In this document: positions 50,367 to 58,635 of the stretch, in pieces
Layout of the letters: each line of letters opens with the position of its first letter
Numbering within the stretch: position 1 is the first letter of the stretch
DNA from: JAJDAT01 sp964344185
GTDB lineage: Bacteria > Nitrospinota > Nitrospinia > Nitrospinales > JAJDAT01
Assembly: GCA_964344185.1 (NCBI GenBank)
Contig: CAYFMN010000001.1
Span: forward strand, 124,001-188,000
Length of the DNA stretch: 64,000 nucleotides
Direction of reading: 5' to 3'
Made by a program: the position numbers and the translations under genes
Notes under the pieces: model-generated
Told to the model about the DNA's origin: nothing
Seen by the model: only the letters and a program-made list of their open reading frames with translations
Database searches by the model: none

Positions 50367-52059
50367 ATTCCACCCTCCTGTTTTTTGAACGACCAATCTC
50401 CGTTTCGTTAGTAAATAAAGGAAAAAGATCTGCGTATCCAGTCGCGGTAACCTTTAGCGGATCAATTCCTTTGTCAATAAAATATCTCAAAACGGCTGTT
50501 GCTCGAGCCGCAGAAAGTTCCCAGTTCGTAGGAAAGCGTTCGGTAGAAATTGGAATATCGTCAGTATGCCCCTGTATATGAGTTTTATACTGAGGATAGG
50601 TCTTAATGATTTTTATTATTTCATCCAATACAGTTCGCGCTTCTTTAACCAGAAATGCGTCGCCAGATTCAAAAAGCGAATTACCAGGAACCCGAACAAT
50701 AATTTTTGATTGGTCCGTCGCAACATCTATTGTTTCCGATTTTTCTTCGGCGACGTCTTTTATCTCGGATAATATATCTTTAGATTTTGTCGGTGTCAAA
50801 CTTTCTATATTCTCTTTTAATTCGATGCTATCCAGCATCTCCAACATTCCAATACTTGCCGATTCTTCCCCTAAAATAGCCTCCTTAAACTTCTGCATAT
50901 TAACCGAGGCGATAGAATAATAAAGAATAAAAAATGTCAGTAAGAGAGTCACCATATCGGCATAAGTTACCATCCAACCGCCAATAGCGTCCTCCTCCAT
51001 AACCACGCTCGCAAACTCCATAGTCTTAGCTTTTTCAATTTTTAACTCTTTCAGTCTTTCCGCGAGCTGTTCTTCCATTTTTTTGCGCTCGGCTATTATC
51101 CGTTCTTCCGCTTCTTTTTTTACTTTAATAAGATTATGTTCTGCTTTTTCCTTTTCGTATTTTAGTTCGCCTAACTCTTCCTTTAATTCTTTTATAATAT
51201 CAGATGGCAATCGCCTTTTGCCTCCTGGAGTTATGGATTCCCCTTCGGCAAACAACATTTTTTCGTAAGACTCAATGAGTTCTTGCTTTTCATTAACCAT
51301 TTCAGAGGACCTTTCGTAAGACTCCTCAATCCTGGTTTCTAGCTCTTTAATCCTTTGTTTCATTTCCCTAACTTCGCTAGGGTCTTCCTTAATTTTTTTA
51401 ATTTGCTTAACCAGCATGGATTTTTCATGTTCTAATTTTGAGCTGGATTTAGAAACCTCCTCTTTTTCCTTAACAAGTTCCTCGTTCTCTTGTCTGAGTT
51501 CCTGGTTGCGAATCTCGGATTTTTCAGTTAACTCCTCAATTGTCATTAACTTTTTATGGAGCTTCTGAACTTTATACTCGTTCGTTTCTTTTTGTTTTTT
51601 AAATTGCTTGATTAAAACAGATTTTTCTTTATCAAGTTTTTTTCTGGACTTATTTTCTTCGTTTATTTTTTTCTTTAATTCTCTATTTTTTGCCCTTAAT
51701 TCGTTGACTTCCCTTTGTAACTTGGGATCTTCTATAAAAACTTCTTTAGTGACTTCCTTTATTTGAACCTTGCCATCCTCGCCAGGTTTTTTAATTAAAC
51801 TCTTGCTTTCTTCTTCTTTCTCTTTATCGTCGCTTTTAGATTCTTTAGACGGCCTATTGGCCAACATCTGGTTGTACTTGATTTTTTCTTCTTGATCGCT
51901 GATTACGGTCTTTAAATCAATAATCTTTTGCTCATTTAAAGCCAAAACCTTTTGGATACGCTGATCGTTCCGCGATTGTAAGGTGCTAACCCGCTTTAAT
52001 TCACGGTCCTTAGCCCTCAACTGTTCTTTGATCATTTCAATTTGGCTTTGGTTCTTCAT
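50344..52059 (-). CDS. motB: MotB-type flagellar stator protein with long N-terminal coiled coil
   Basis: A 571-residue protein. Residues 1 to about 345 are a nearly continuous charged coiled coil (LRAKDRELKRVSTLQSRNDQ and many E/K/Q heptads) absent from ordinary MotB (about 250-310 residues). The stator plug/membrane helix follows (GGWMVTYADMVTLLLTFFIL) with the essential proton-path Asp368. The OmpA/MotB peptidoglycan-binding domain is at the C terminus (IQGHTDDIPIST, NWELSAARATAVLRYF, GRSKNRRVEF). The N terminus is cytoplasmic in this family, so the coiled coil should lie in the cytoplasm. It follows motA by 47 bp. Confidence 0.92.
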   Translation of the reverse strand: MKNQSQIEMIKEQLRAKDRELKRVSTLQSRNDQRIQKVLALNEQKIIDLKTVISDQEEKIKYNQMLANRPSKESKSDDKEKEEESKSLIKKPGEDGKVQIKEVTKEVFIEDPKLQREVNELRAKNRELKKKINEENKSRKKLDKEKSVLIKQFKKQKETNEYKVQKLHKKLMTIEELTEKSEIRNQELRQENEELVKEKEEVSKSSSKLEHEKSMLVKQIKKIKEDPSEVREMKQRIKELETRIEESYERSSEMVNEKQELIESYEKMLFAEGESITPGGKRRLPSDIIKELKEELGELKYEKEKAEHNLIKVKKEAEERIIAERKKMEEQLAERLKELKIEKAKTMEFASVVMEEDAIGGWMVTYADMVTLLLTFFILYYSIASVNMQKFKEAILGEESASIGMLEMLDSIELKENIESLTPTKSKDILSEIKDVAEEKSETIDVATDQSKIIVRVPGNSLFESGDAFLVKEARTVLDEIIKIIKTYPQYKTHIQGHTDDIPISTERFPTNWELSAARATAVLRYFIDKGIDPLKVTATGYADLFPLFTNETEIGRSKNRRVEFVLEKEK

Positions 52060-52106
52060 CTAATTTTCCTAAACCATGGAAATCAAAGGTTCAATTGGGC
52101 AAAAAC

Positions 52107-52880
52107 CTATCTATTGAGCATTTTATTTTGCATTGGGCGTCTAAGCTTATTGGGAATATAAGAGGAGAGTTTTTCATAAACCAGCATTGGGTTATTATTT
52201 TCCAAAATAGAAATTGCGCCCTCGAAGATAATTTCTAAATTGATAACTTCAGTAAGAGTACGAGCTTTTAACTTTCCCGCAATGGGATTAAATATCATAT
52301 TAGCTAATATGGTACCGTAAAAAGTAGTGATTAACGCAACCGCCATTGAAGGCCCAACAGACTCTGGGTCGTTTAATCGACTGAGCATCTGAATCAATCC
52401 AATCAATGTACCCATCATACCAAAAGCAGGGGCATAAAGCGCCATTTTCCTAAAAATGTCTTGAATGATAAAATGCCGCTGTTTCATCGATTCTATCTCA
52501 ATCATCAACGTATCTCGTATCATATTTTCTTTAGAGCCGTCGGCGATGAGATTACACGCCTTTTTAAGAAAAGCAGACTCAATCTCCAGTTTACTTAGAG
52601 CGACAATTCCTTGTTTTCTACTTATTACGCTAATTTCTAACATGGTTTCGATCATGTCGTTAGCGTCTTCAATTCTATGGGAAAATACAATTCCAGCCGC
52701 TCTGAAAGCAGAAATAACGTCCGATAATTGGAAAGTTAGGAGCGTAGCCGCAACGGTTCCGCCAAAAACGATCATAACTCCAGGAATATTGATAAAATTG
52801 TGAATATCACCGCCTAAAAATATAGCGGCAACAATCAATGATAATCCTGAAATGATCCCTACAAATGATCCTGGATCCAT
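52107..52880 (-). CDS. motA: Flagellar stator protein MotA/PomA
   Basis: A 257-residue membrane protein. Four helices: GIISGLSLIVAAIFLGGDI, NIPGVMIVFGGTVAATLLTF, and the pair APAFGMMGTLIGLIQMLSRL and AVALITTFYGTILANMIFNP. A cytoplasmic loop contacts FliG. Together with MotB it forms the ion channel of the flagellar motor. It is the first gene of the motA-motB-PilZ unit. Confidence 0.95.
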   Translation of the reverse strand: MDPGSFVGIISGLSLIVAAIFLGGDIHNFINIPGVMIVFGGTVAATLLTFQLSDVISAFRAAGIVFSHRIEDANDMIETMLEISVISRKQGIVALSKLEIESAFLKKACNLIADGSKENMIRDTLMIEIESMKQRHFIIQDIFRKMALYAPAFGMMGTLIGLIQMLSRLNDPESVGPSMAVALITTFYGTILANMIFNPIAGKLKARTLTEVINLEIIFEGAISILENNNPMLVYEKLSSYIPNKLRRPMQNKMLNR

Positions 52881-53186
52881 TCCGATCTCCTAAACCAATC
52901 CATTTTTCAATTAAACAAATTTATCACTTTGGACTTATTAGCGCAATATTTACTGGTAGTTATCGCTATTTTCCTCAATCAAAACCCGGCCAATCGTTAC
53001 TGAATCAGTGAAAAATATACCGTAATTTAGAAGCGACCTTAGAGTCTAAAAATACCTTCCAAAATGCCTCAAAATCTCGAAAGTTATTTATATTTCAATA
53101 CTTTTCGGGAAATAAGTTAATTTTGTTTAACTTTTTTTGCAAAAAACAGCAAATTTTATTTTTTTTAATGAAATTAATTAAAATTT
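52881..53186. other. Intergenic region upstream of motA
   Basis: About 306 AT-rich bases between motA and the dppF 3' end. I looked for sigma28 boxes on the minus strand. A GCGATAA resembling the -10 element is present near 52953-52959, but without a convincing TAAA at the right distance. No gene seen. Confidence 0.4.
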
Positions 53187-54152
53187 CTAGTCATATAAAT
53201 GACATTCAACCCAATGTTTTTCGGATAGTTTGGTCAAGGCGGGAGGCTCAGTACGACATCGATCCATAACTTCAGGGCATCGAGTGTGAAACCGACAACC
53301 CATAGGAGGATTTAATGGACTGGGTACGTCTCCAGACAAAACTTTCTTATTTAGCTTCTTAACCGGTTTAGGGGCTGGGTTAGCCGCTAAAAGAGCTTTT
53401 GTGTATGGGTGGGCAGGTTCTTGCCTTAAGACTTTTGAGGGAGCGGACTCCACAATACGCCCCAAATACATAACCGCTACATTTTGGGATAAATGTCCGA
53501 CAATATTTAGGTCATGCGATATGAAAAGAAGGGATATTTTTAATTCATCTTGTAAATCTTGTAATAGGTTTATTATTTGTGCTTGAATTGAAACGTCCAA
53601 CGCAGAAACCGGTTCATCACATACAATAAACTCTGGCTCTAAAGCTAAAGCTCTGGCAATCCCAATACGCTGACGTTGTCCTCCGGAAAATTCATGAGGA
53701 TACCTTTTCATATAATCTGGAGAGAGCCCTACTCTTTCAAGTTGAAATGCGACTTTATCCCTAAGGTTTTCCCTGGAAGCTTTTTTATGTATAAGCATAG
53801 CTTCCCCAACAATTCTTTCGACAGTAAACCTGGGGTTTAAAGAACTGTAAGGGTCCTGAAAGATTATTTGAAATCTGCTTCGTTGTTTCCTCAATTCTTT
53901 TTCGGACAAACCTACTAAATCTATTCCATCAAATAGAATTTTACCCTCGGTTGGCTCCAGTAATCGAATCGCCAAACGCCCTAAAGTGGTTTTCCCACAA
54001 CCGGACTCTCCAACAAGGCCTAAGGTTTCGCTCCTATTAATTTCAAATGAGACTTCATCTACGGCATGGACATATTGACTAGCCTTAGACAAAGCCCCTT
54101 CATAAACAGGAAATTTTTTTTTTAATCCAACTGTTTTGATTAATAGAGTCAC
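53187..54152 (-). CDS. dppF: Peptide ABC transporter ATP-binding protein, DppF/OppF-type
   Basis: A 321-residue ABC ATPase. Walker A GESGCGKTTLGRLA, FQDPYSSLNPRFTV (Q-loop), FSGGQRQRIGIARALALEPE (signature), VCDEPVSALDVSIQAQ (Walker B). The C-terminal oligopeptide extension contains CRFHTRCPEVMDRC, a four-cysteine Fe-S-type motif of Opp/Dpp ATPases. Overlaps dppD by 4 bp. No permease or binding protein is in the window, so the substrate is open (peptides or nickel). Confidence 0.92.
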   Translation of the reverse strand: MTLLIKTVGLKKKFPVYEGALSKASQYVHAVDEVSFEINRSETLGLVGESGCGKTTLGRLAIRLLEPTEGKILFDGIDLVGLSEKELRKQRSRFQIIFQDPYSSLNPRFTVERIVGEAMLIHKKASRENLRDKVAFQLERVGLSPDYMKRYPHEFSGGQRQRIGIARALALEPEFIVCDEPVSALDVSIQAQIINLLQDLQDELKISLLFISHDLNIVGHLSQNVAVMYLGRIVESAPSKVLRQEPAHPYTKALLAANPAPKPVKKLNKKVLSGDVPSPLNPPMGCRFHTRCPEVMDRCRTEPPALTKLSEKHWVECHLYD

Positions 54153-55138
54153 AACTTCACTGACTCAATAGGCTCATGAAGAAAACAAGCCGCTCGACGG
54201 CCTTCTTCTAATTTTTCGATTTTCAGAAAACTCGGCTCCCTATCGACACAATGTGGCAACGCATCCGGGCATCTAGGTTGAAAAACACATCCCTTAGGCA
54301 ATCTAGTAAGATCTGGCACAGTTCCTGGAATGGGATTTAACCGGCTTCCAGTTGAAAGGTTTGGCAAAGAGTTTAGTAATCCTCTTGTATATGGATGAGC
54401 TGGAGTTTCGAATAAGTACTGAGTTTTGCTTTCTTCAACTATTTTTCCGGCATACATAACTTCAACCCTGCTGGCATATTCCGCAACAATTCCTAAATTA
54501 TGAGTGATTAATAAAATCGCCATCCCCGTTTCTTTTTGCAAATCTTCAAGTAACTCCAAAATCTGGGACTGAATAGTAACATCCAAGGCTGTTGTAGGCT
54601 CGTCGGCAATCAATAACTTGGGGTTGCAGGAAATTGCCATAGCGATGACCCTTTGTTTCATGCCGCCTGAAAGTTCGTGTGGATACTGGTAGATTCTTTT
54701 TTCAGGAGAAGGAATCGCAACTTTATATAAAATCTCCAAGACTCTCTCTTCAACCTGTTTCTTGGGAATATCATTATGCAAAGTTATAGTTTCGGCAATT
54801 TGTTCGCCAATAGTCAAAATTGGATTTAACGAAGTCATCGGTTCTTGAAAAACCATTCCTATATCATTGCCGCGAATACTTTGCATTTCAGCTTCGGATA
54901 AGTCCAACAAGTTCTTTCCTAAAAACTGAATCGAGCCTGAGTCATATTGAGCGGGAGGAACAGGCAACAACTGTAAAACGCTTAACGCCGTTACCGATTT
55001 CCCACATCCAGACTCTCCCACTAAAGCAACTGTCTCTCCTTGGCCAACTTGTAAATCAACTCCTCGAACGGGATGAACGAACCTATCCTCATTATGAAAG
55101 GAAACATTGAGATTTGTTATATTTAGCAACGGTTTCAC
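54149..55138 (-). CDS. dppD: Peptide ABC transporter ATP-binding protein, DppD/OppD-type
   Basis: A 329-residue partner of DppF with GESGCGKSVTALSVL, VFQEPMTSLNPILTI, LSGGMKQRVIAMAIS, IADEPTTALDVTIQSQ and the C-terminal CVFQPRCPDALPHC cluster. Same strand, 21 bp after the PpiC-rhodanese gene. Together they energise import of small peptides or similar solutes. Confidence 0.92.
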   Translation of the reverse strand: MKPLLNITNLNVSFHNEDRFVHPVRGVDLQVGQGETVALVGESGCGKSVTALSVLQLLPVPPAQYDSGSIQFLGKNLLDLSEAEMQSIRGNDIGMVFQEPMTSLNPILTIGEQIAETITLHNDIPKKQVEERVLEILYKVAIPSPEKRIYQYPHELSGGMKQRVIAMAISCNPKLLIADEPTTALDVTIQSQILELLEDLQKETGMAILLITHNLGIVAEYASRVEVMYAGKIVEESKTQYLFETPAHPYTRGLLNSLPNLSTGSRLNPIPGTVPDLTRLPKGCVFQPRCPDALPHCVDREPSFLKIEKLEEGRRAACFLHEPIESVKL

Positions 55139-55159
55139 GTTAAAATCTATAAAAATTCT

Positions 55160-56038
55160 TTATGATTGATTTTCTTCAAGAACATCTTCATATCGATACC
55201 CATCGTCCTCGTCAATATCGTATCTACCTTGAGTGGGATCAATCTTGTCGGCCCAGCGATCAATTCCGCCTTCTAAACATTTGACATTACTAAAACCTCT
55301 TTGAAACAACCATTTTTGAAAACTTGCGCCTCTATCCCCATTCCAATCTACAATTACCACTAAATCTTCTTCATTGAGTTTAGATAAGATTTTTTCATTA
55401 TTGTCTGGGGTAATCCTCTGAGAATTCTTAATTTTTGCTATATCGTATTCCCATTGTTCGCGAACATCTAAAACGTTCACCGGAGCTTCGTCTTCAATCA
55501 TCATTTGAAGCTCTTCGCATGAAATCGAATGCGCAAACCTTTTTTGATAATCTTTATTTAAAGCGTTTAAAACCTCCTCGACATTTTTATTTTGTGATCT
55601 AGCGAGAGTTTCAATAGTCTCTACTTCGTCATACCCCAAAACCGGAAGCCCTATTTTGAAAGTTTCAAACAAAAGTTGTTCGGCCCCCGGCAAAGACCGG
55701 GATACGTCTTTCATTAAAGTAGAAACTTCAAACGGACCTTCTTTATCTTCTGAGCTGTCAGATACAATGTCGGTAAACTGTAGAATGTGATAACCATACG
55801 GAGAATGGATAGGACCAAAAACTTTGCCTTTATCTTCCAGGTTTAAAGTCAATCCAAACGAATCGCCTAAGTTTCCTTCATCCATCCAACCTAAATCGCC
55901 TCCATTTTCTTTTGAAGGACAAACACTATATTTTTCAACAGCTTGCGAGAAAGACAAATCTGCGTCCAAATCCTTTTTTGCGGCAGCAGCTTCTTCCGGG
56001 GTCCTGGTAAAAATTTGGCTCGCCCGAATCTTCAACAT
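55160..56038 (-). CDS. Parvulin (PpiC)-rhodanese fusion protein
   Basis: A 292-residue cytoplasmic protein without signal peptide. The parvulin rotamase domain is at residues about 1-95 (LKIRASQIFTRTPEEA, SKENGGDLGWMDEGNLGDSF, SPYGYHILQF). A middle helical segment follows, then a rhodanese domain (about 175-275: PVNVLDVREQWEYDIAKIKN, RGFSNVKCLEGGIDRWADKI). The loop that should carry the active-site Cys reads VIVDWNGDRGASF, with Asp231 in the Cys place, so sulfurtransferase activity is not expected. It heads the operon with dppD and dppF. It probably binds, folds or inspects a partner. Confidence 0.87.
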   Translation of the reverse strand: MLKIRASQIFTRTPEEAAAAKKDLDADLSFSQAVEKYSVCPSKENGGDLGWMDEGNLGDSFGLTLNLEDKGKVFGPIHSPYGYHILQFTDIVSDSSEDKEGPFEVSTLMKDVSRSLPGAEQLLFETFKIGLPVLGYDEVETIETLARSQNKNVEEVLNALNKDYQKRFAHSISCEELQMMIEDEAPVNVLDVREQWEYDIAKIKNSQRITPDNNEKILSKLNEEDLVVIVDWNGDRGASFQKWLFQRGFSNVKCLEGGIDRWADKIDPTQGRYDIDEDDGYRYEDVLEENQS

Positions 56039-56402
56039 ATTTAAAAACCTCCTGGCTATAAAAACCGCTCTAGGTTGTCAATCTTTTTACTCCAAATGAA
56101 GTTATTAACAAAAAGCGGAAATAAAATAAATTGTTCAAATATAATATTATCTCAACCTTTTTAAGTCAAAAAACTTCACAGTTTTACTTCCAAAAACATA
56201 ACGAAAACGACGAGTTAACAAAAAAAACAAAAAATTGAAGTTTAGTTTTTTTAAATTTAAAAATTTTAAACTGGCGCTTTTACAATAATACGGTAAACTT
56301 TTGTTTAATTATGACTTTAAGATTTTATACATTTTTTATAAAAAGTAATATATTAGTTTTTAACAATTAAGACCTGATTTTAACTTTAAAATAGATAGTA
56401 TT
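56039..56402. other. Very AT-rich region between divergent genes
   Basis: About 364 bases with long A/T runs (for example AAAAAAACAAAAAATTG) between the PpiC-rhodanese gene and the CheY-like gene. Promoters for both are expected. No gene, RNA or repeat recognised. Confidence 0.5.
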
Positions 56403-56801
56403 ATGGTAATGAGAGCTGATTTAAATATTTTGTTAGTTGAAGATTCTCCTAATGTTTTGGAGTTAACCAAAGAATTTGTCAACGAATTGGGATTCGAAAA
56501 AATTTATACCGCTAGCGACGGTTCGGAAGCATTGGACAGGATACGGCTAATGTATCAAAGAGGCGGGAAGTTCGATTTAATTATATCCGATTGGGAAATG
56601 CCTAAAATGGATGGATTAATGCTTCTTAAAAAAATAAGACAAAACGAATCGCTTCAAAAAATCCCTTTTATAATCCTGACAGCAAACGATAAAAAGGAGC
56701 ATGTATTAAAAGCTGTTCAGGTGGGAGCAAATGATTATATAGTAAAACCTGTTGACCCGGAGACTTTAAACGAAAAAATTAATAAAACATTAAATCTATA
56801 A
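56403..56801 (+). CDS. Single-domain response regulator (CheY-like)
   Basis: A 132-residue receiver only: ILLVEDSPNVLEL (acidic pocket), LIISDWEMPKMDG (phospho-Asp), FIILTAND (Thr) and ANDYIVKPVDPE (Lys-Pro). Tyr/Phe switch residue lies in NDYIVK. It resembles chemotaxis CheY but no che genes are adjacent; the motAB unit is 3.5 kb away. The first ATG is used, with an alternative two codons on. Confidence 0.92.
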   Translation: MVMRADLNILLVEDSPNVLELTKEFVNELGFEKIYTASDGSEALDRIRLMYQRGGKFDLIISDWEMPKMDGLMLLKKIRQNESLQKIPFIILTANDKKEHVLKAVQVGANDYIVKPVDPETLNEKINKTLNL

Positions 56802-56805
56802 GAAG

Positions 56806-57090
56806 CTAATGACCGGTTTCTTCACACTCTTCATTTCCGTATTCGCCGGTTTTGCAATTTTTCCGACATTGGTAATCCCCGCTCGATTCAATTTGCATTG
56901 CCTTAAGTTTTGTTTTAGTCGCGTCCCGGCATTGCTCTAAAGTTTCATAATTCCCCAGTTCAAACTTTATATTTGGCGCGCCAAGCCCACCAGGATAAAT
57001 CATACCCACCCAAACCTTTTTACTATCATCGGTACAGCTTATAGTAAATATTAGAACCAAAATAATTAATCTAAATATTGCCATAGACAA
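56806..57090 (-). CDS. Small Cys-rich lipoprotein-like protein
   Basis: 94 residues with a hydrophobic N terminus ending in a cysteine (FRLIILVLIFTISCTDDSKK), so a lipoprotein signal is likely. The mature part has four further cysteines (YETLEQCRDATK, YQCRKNCKTGEYGNEECEE). Unknown function. Convergent with the CheY-like gene, 4 bp apart. The start may be the second Met. Confidence 0.65.
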   Translation of the reverse strand: MSMAIFRLIILVLIFTISCTDDSKKVWVGMIYPGGLGAPNIKFELGNYETLEQCRDATKTKLKAMQIESSGDYQCRKNCKTGEYGNEECEETGH

Positions 57091-57126
57091 ATTTCAATAA
57101 TTTTATATTTGAAATAAAATAGTTGA

Positions 57127-57969
57127 ATGAATATTGAAACCACAACAATTTTAATATTAACGGTTGCTTCTATTATCAATACCAATACGGTAAACCGTGA
57201 AACGACCATTTGTGGTCCAATAAAAGAACGATTCTATTTCTGGATGTGGAGCATGAACGCTCCTACTCCCGACCCTAATCGCGTTTCAAAAATAAAAAAT
57301 ATTGAATCCATTAGTTTTACCACATCTGACGATAAAAAATTGGTCGGATATAAATACAATTCACACAACGCTAAAGAAGAAAAAACAAAACCCAAAGGTT
57401 ATCTTTTAATCGCTCTAGGCAACGCAATGATCGCCGACCATATAATAACCAGTTTTAAACAATTTGCTCAAAAAGATTTAGATATCTATATTTACGACTA
57501 TAGAGGTTATGGCAATTCGGAAGGCAAACGACGGTTGAACGCCATCATCGAAGATTATAAAGAAATTGCCTTATCGCTAAACAAAATCTATGAGAAAAAA
57601 TATTTTTATGGTATATCGCTTGGGGGTGTTTTTATATCCAATATTATTGGATCTGGCATCGATTTCGATAGAGCCACAATTGATTCCAGTCCCAGTCGAC
57701 TTTCGCCGCATGGATGTCCGGTAAGAATTGACCCAGTAGAAAACCTGCCCAAAGACTCAAGCAAGCTATATGTTATCACCGGAAAACAAGATCAGGTTTT
57801 AGGCGACAATATGACTCAAGAATTGAGAGAAGCGGCAAGAGCCAAAGGCGCAAAAACAATTCATGATGAAGATTTTGCTCATCCTTTTATGGATTCTAGC
57901 TTAGCAATTCATCAAAAGCGGATGGATTTGATTATGGAATTTTTATTGGAAGCTAAATTAGGTAGATAG
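57127..57969 (+). CDS. Alpha/beta-hydrolase
   Basis: A 280-residue hydrolase with a hydrophobic N terminus (TTTILILTVASIINTNTVNR) that may be a signal or anchor. Core: FTTSDDKKLVGYKYN, LLIALGNAMIADHI (oxyanion region), YDYRGYGNSEG, FYGISLGGVFISN (nucleophile Ser in G-I-S-L-G), VITGKQDQVLGDNM (Asp), HDEDFAHPFMDSS (His). The catalytic triad is complete. Substrate unknown; YDYRGYGNS(E/S)G is common in BEM46-like/serine aminopeptidase relatives. Confidence 0.85.
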   Translation: MNIETTTILILTVASIINTNTVNRETTICGPIKERFYFWMWSMNAPTPDPNRVSKIKNIESISFTTSDDKKLVGYKYNSHNAKEEKTKPKGYLLIALGNAMIADHIITSFKQFAQKDLDIYIYDYRGYGNSEGKRRLNAIIEDYKEIALSLNKIYEKKYFYGISLGGVFISNIIGSGIDFDRATIDSSPSRLSPHGCPVRIDPVENLPKDSSKLYVITGKQDQVLGDNMTQELREAARAKGAKTIHDEDFAHPFMDSSLAIHQKRMDLIMEFLLEAKLGR

Positions 57970-58055
57970 ATAAACTTCAAAGGAACTAGCTTAGCGTTTT
58001 TTTAAGTGACATTGCGTTTAAGAAAACGACCTGATCACTGTCATCCTCGAACGGA

Positions 58056-58074
58056 CAGAACGCGGAGCGTTCTG
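58056..58074. repeat. Perfect 8-bp inverted repeat
   Basis: CAGAACGC GGA GCGTTCTG, a small G/C-rich hairpin without a T tract, downstream of the hydrolase gene in a repeat-rich spacer. Confidence 0.5.
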
Positions 58075-58124
58075 GTAGTGACGGACCTAGGTTAATGATA
58101 CCTTTTAAAGGATTAGTTTATTAC

Positions 58125-58169
58125 CTGGATTCTTCGTCGGCTCGCTGAGCTTCCTCAAGAATGGCACGC
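58125..58169 (-). repeat. Dispersed intergenic repeat, copy 1 (reverse)
   Basis: On the minus strand it reads GTGCCATTCTTGAGG ... GACGAAGAATCC, fitting the widespread bacterial GTCATTC ... GAAGAATC intergenic repeat type. Confidence 0.5.
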
Positions 58170-58276
58170 GGAAGAAACTTTGCGATTCCAACCCCTTTTA
58201 CAATTAACATTCAGAGCGCATGACTCGTTTTACGGGTTGATTGATTAACGACTAGGATTTCGTGATTTACTTTGCG

Positions 58277-58317
58277 TGTCATTCAGAACCGATATTTTAA
58301 TATCGGTGAAGAATCTC
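58277..58317 (+). repeat. Dispersed intergenic repeat, copy 2
   Basis: TGTCATTCAGAACCGATATT followed by TTAATATCGGTGAAGAATCT. The core ACCGATATT/AATATCGGT makes a 9-bp stem. It faces copy 1 in opposite orientation. The 57970-58363 spacer holds no gene that I can see. Confidence 0.55.
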
Positions 58318-58363
58318 GCCTCGATCCAATAGAAATAAACTCCTTGTCCTTAGGAGGTCTCCA

Positions 58364-58579
58364 TTAATTATTTAAGGCGTCGTCAGGGCTTACTGTCATA
58401 TCTCCCATTTTTAATAAAACTCCCTCGCTTCCCAATTCTTGAACTTGGATGCCCTTATTCATTCGAGAGTTATACATTTCCCAATAAGTCTTTTCGTCGA
58501 TTGTATATTCACCTCCTTTTTCCTGCAACATTACCATTAAAGCGACGATTAGTTTTTCTACCTGATCTTGAGTATCCAT
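58364..58579 (-). CDS. Small hypothetical protein, 71 residues
   Basis: Acidic small protein (TQDQVEKLIVALMVMLQEKG, YTIDEKTYWEMYNSRMNKG, GSEGVLLKMGDMTVSPDDAL) with a helical first half and a strand-like second half. No known family. 56 bp after the methyltransferase gene on the same strand, so co-transcription is possible. Coding character is reasonable but length limits certainty. Confidence 0.55.
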   Translation of the reverse strand: MDTQDQVEKLIVALMVMLQEKGGEYTIDEKTYWEMYNSRMNKGIQVQELGSEGVLLKMGDMTVSPDDALNN

Positions 58580-58635
58580 TGATGACCAAAAGTTAAGGTT
58601 TAAAATTTTATTACGCCCAATGACTTATAGGCGCG

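Noticed and set aside
52881..53186. Sigma28 flagellar promoter before motA
   Set aside because: A GCGATAA resembling the -10 element exists but lacks a properly spaced TAAA.
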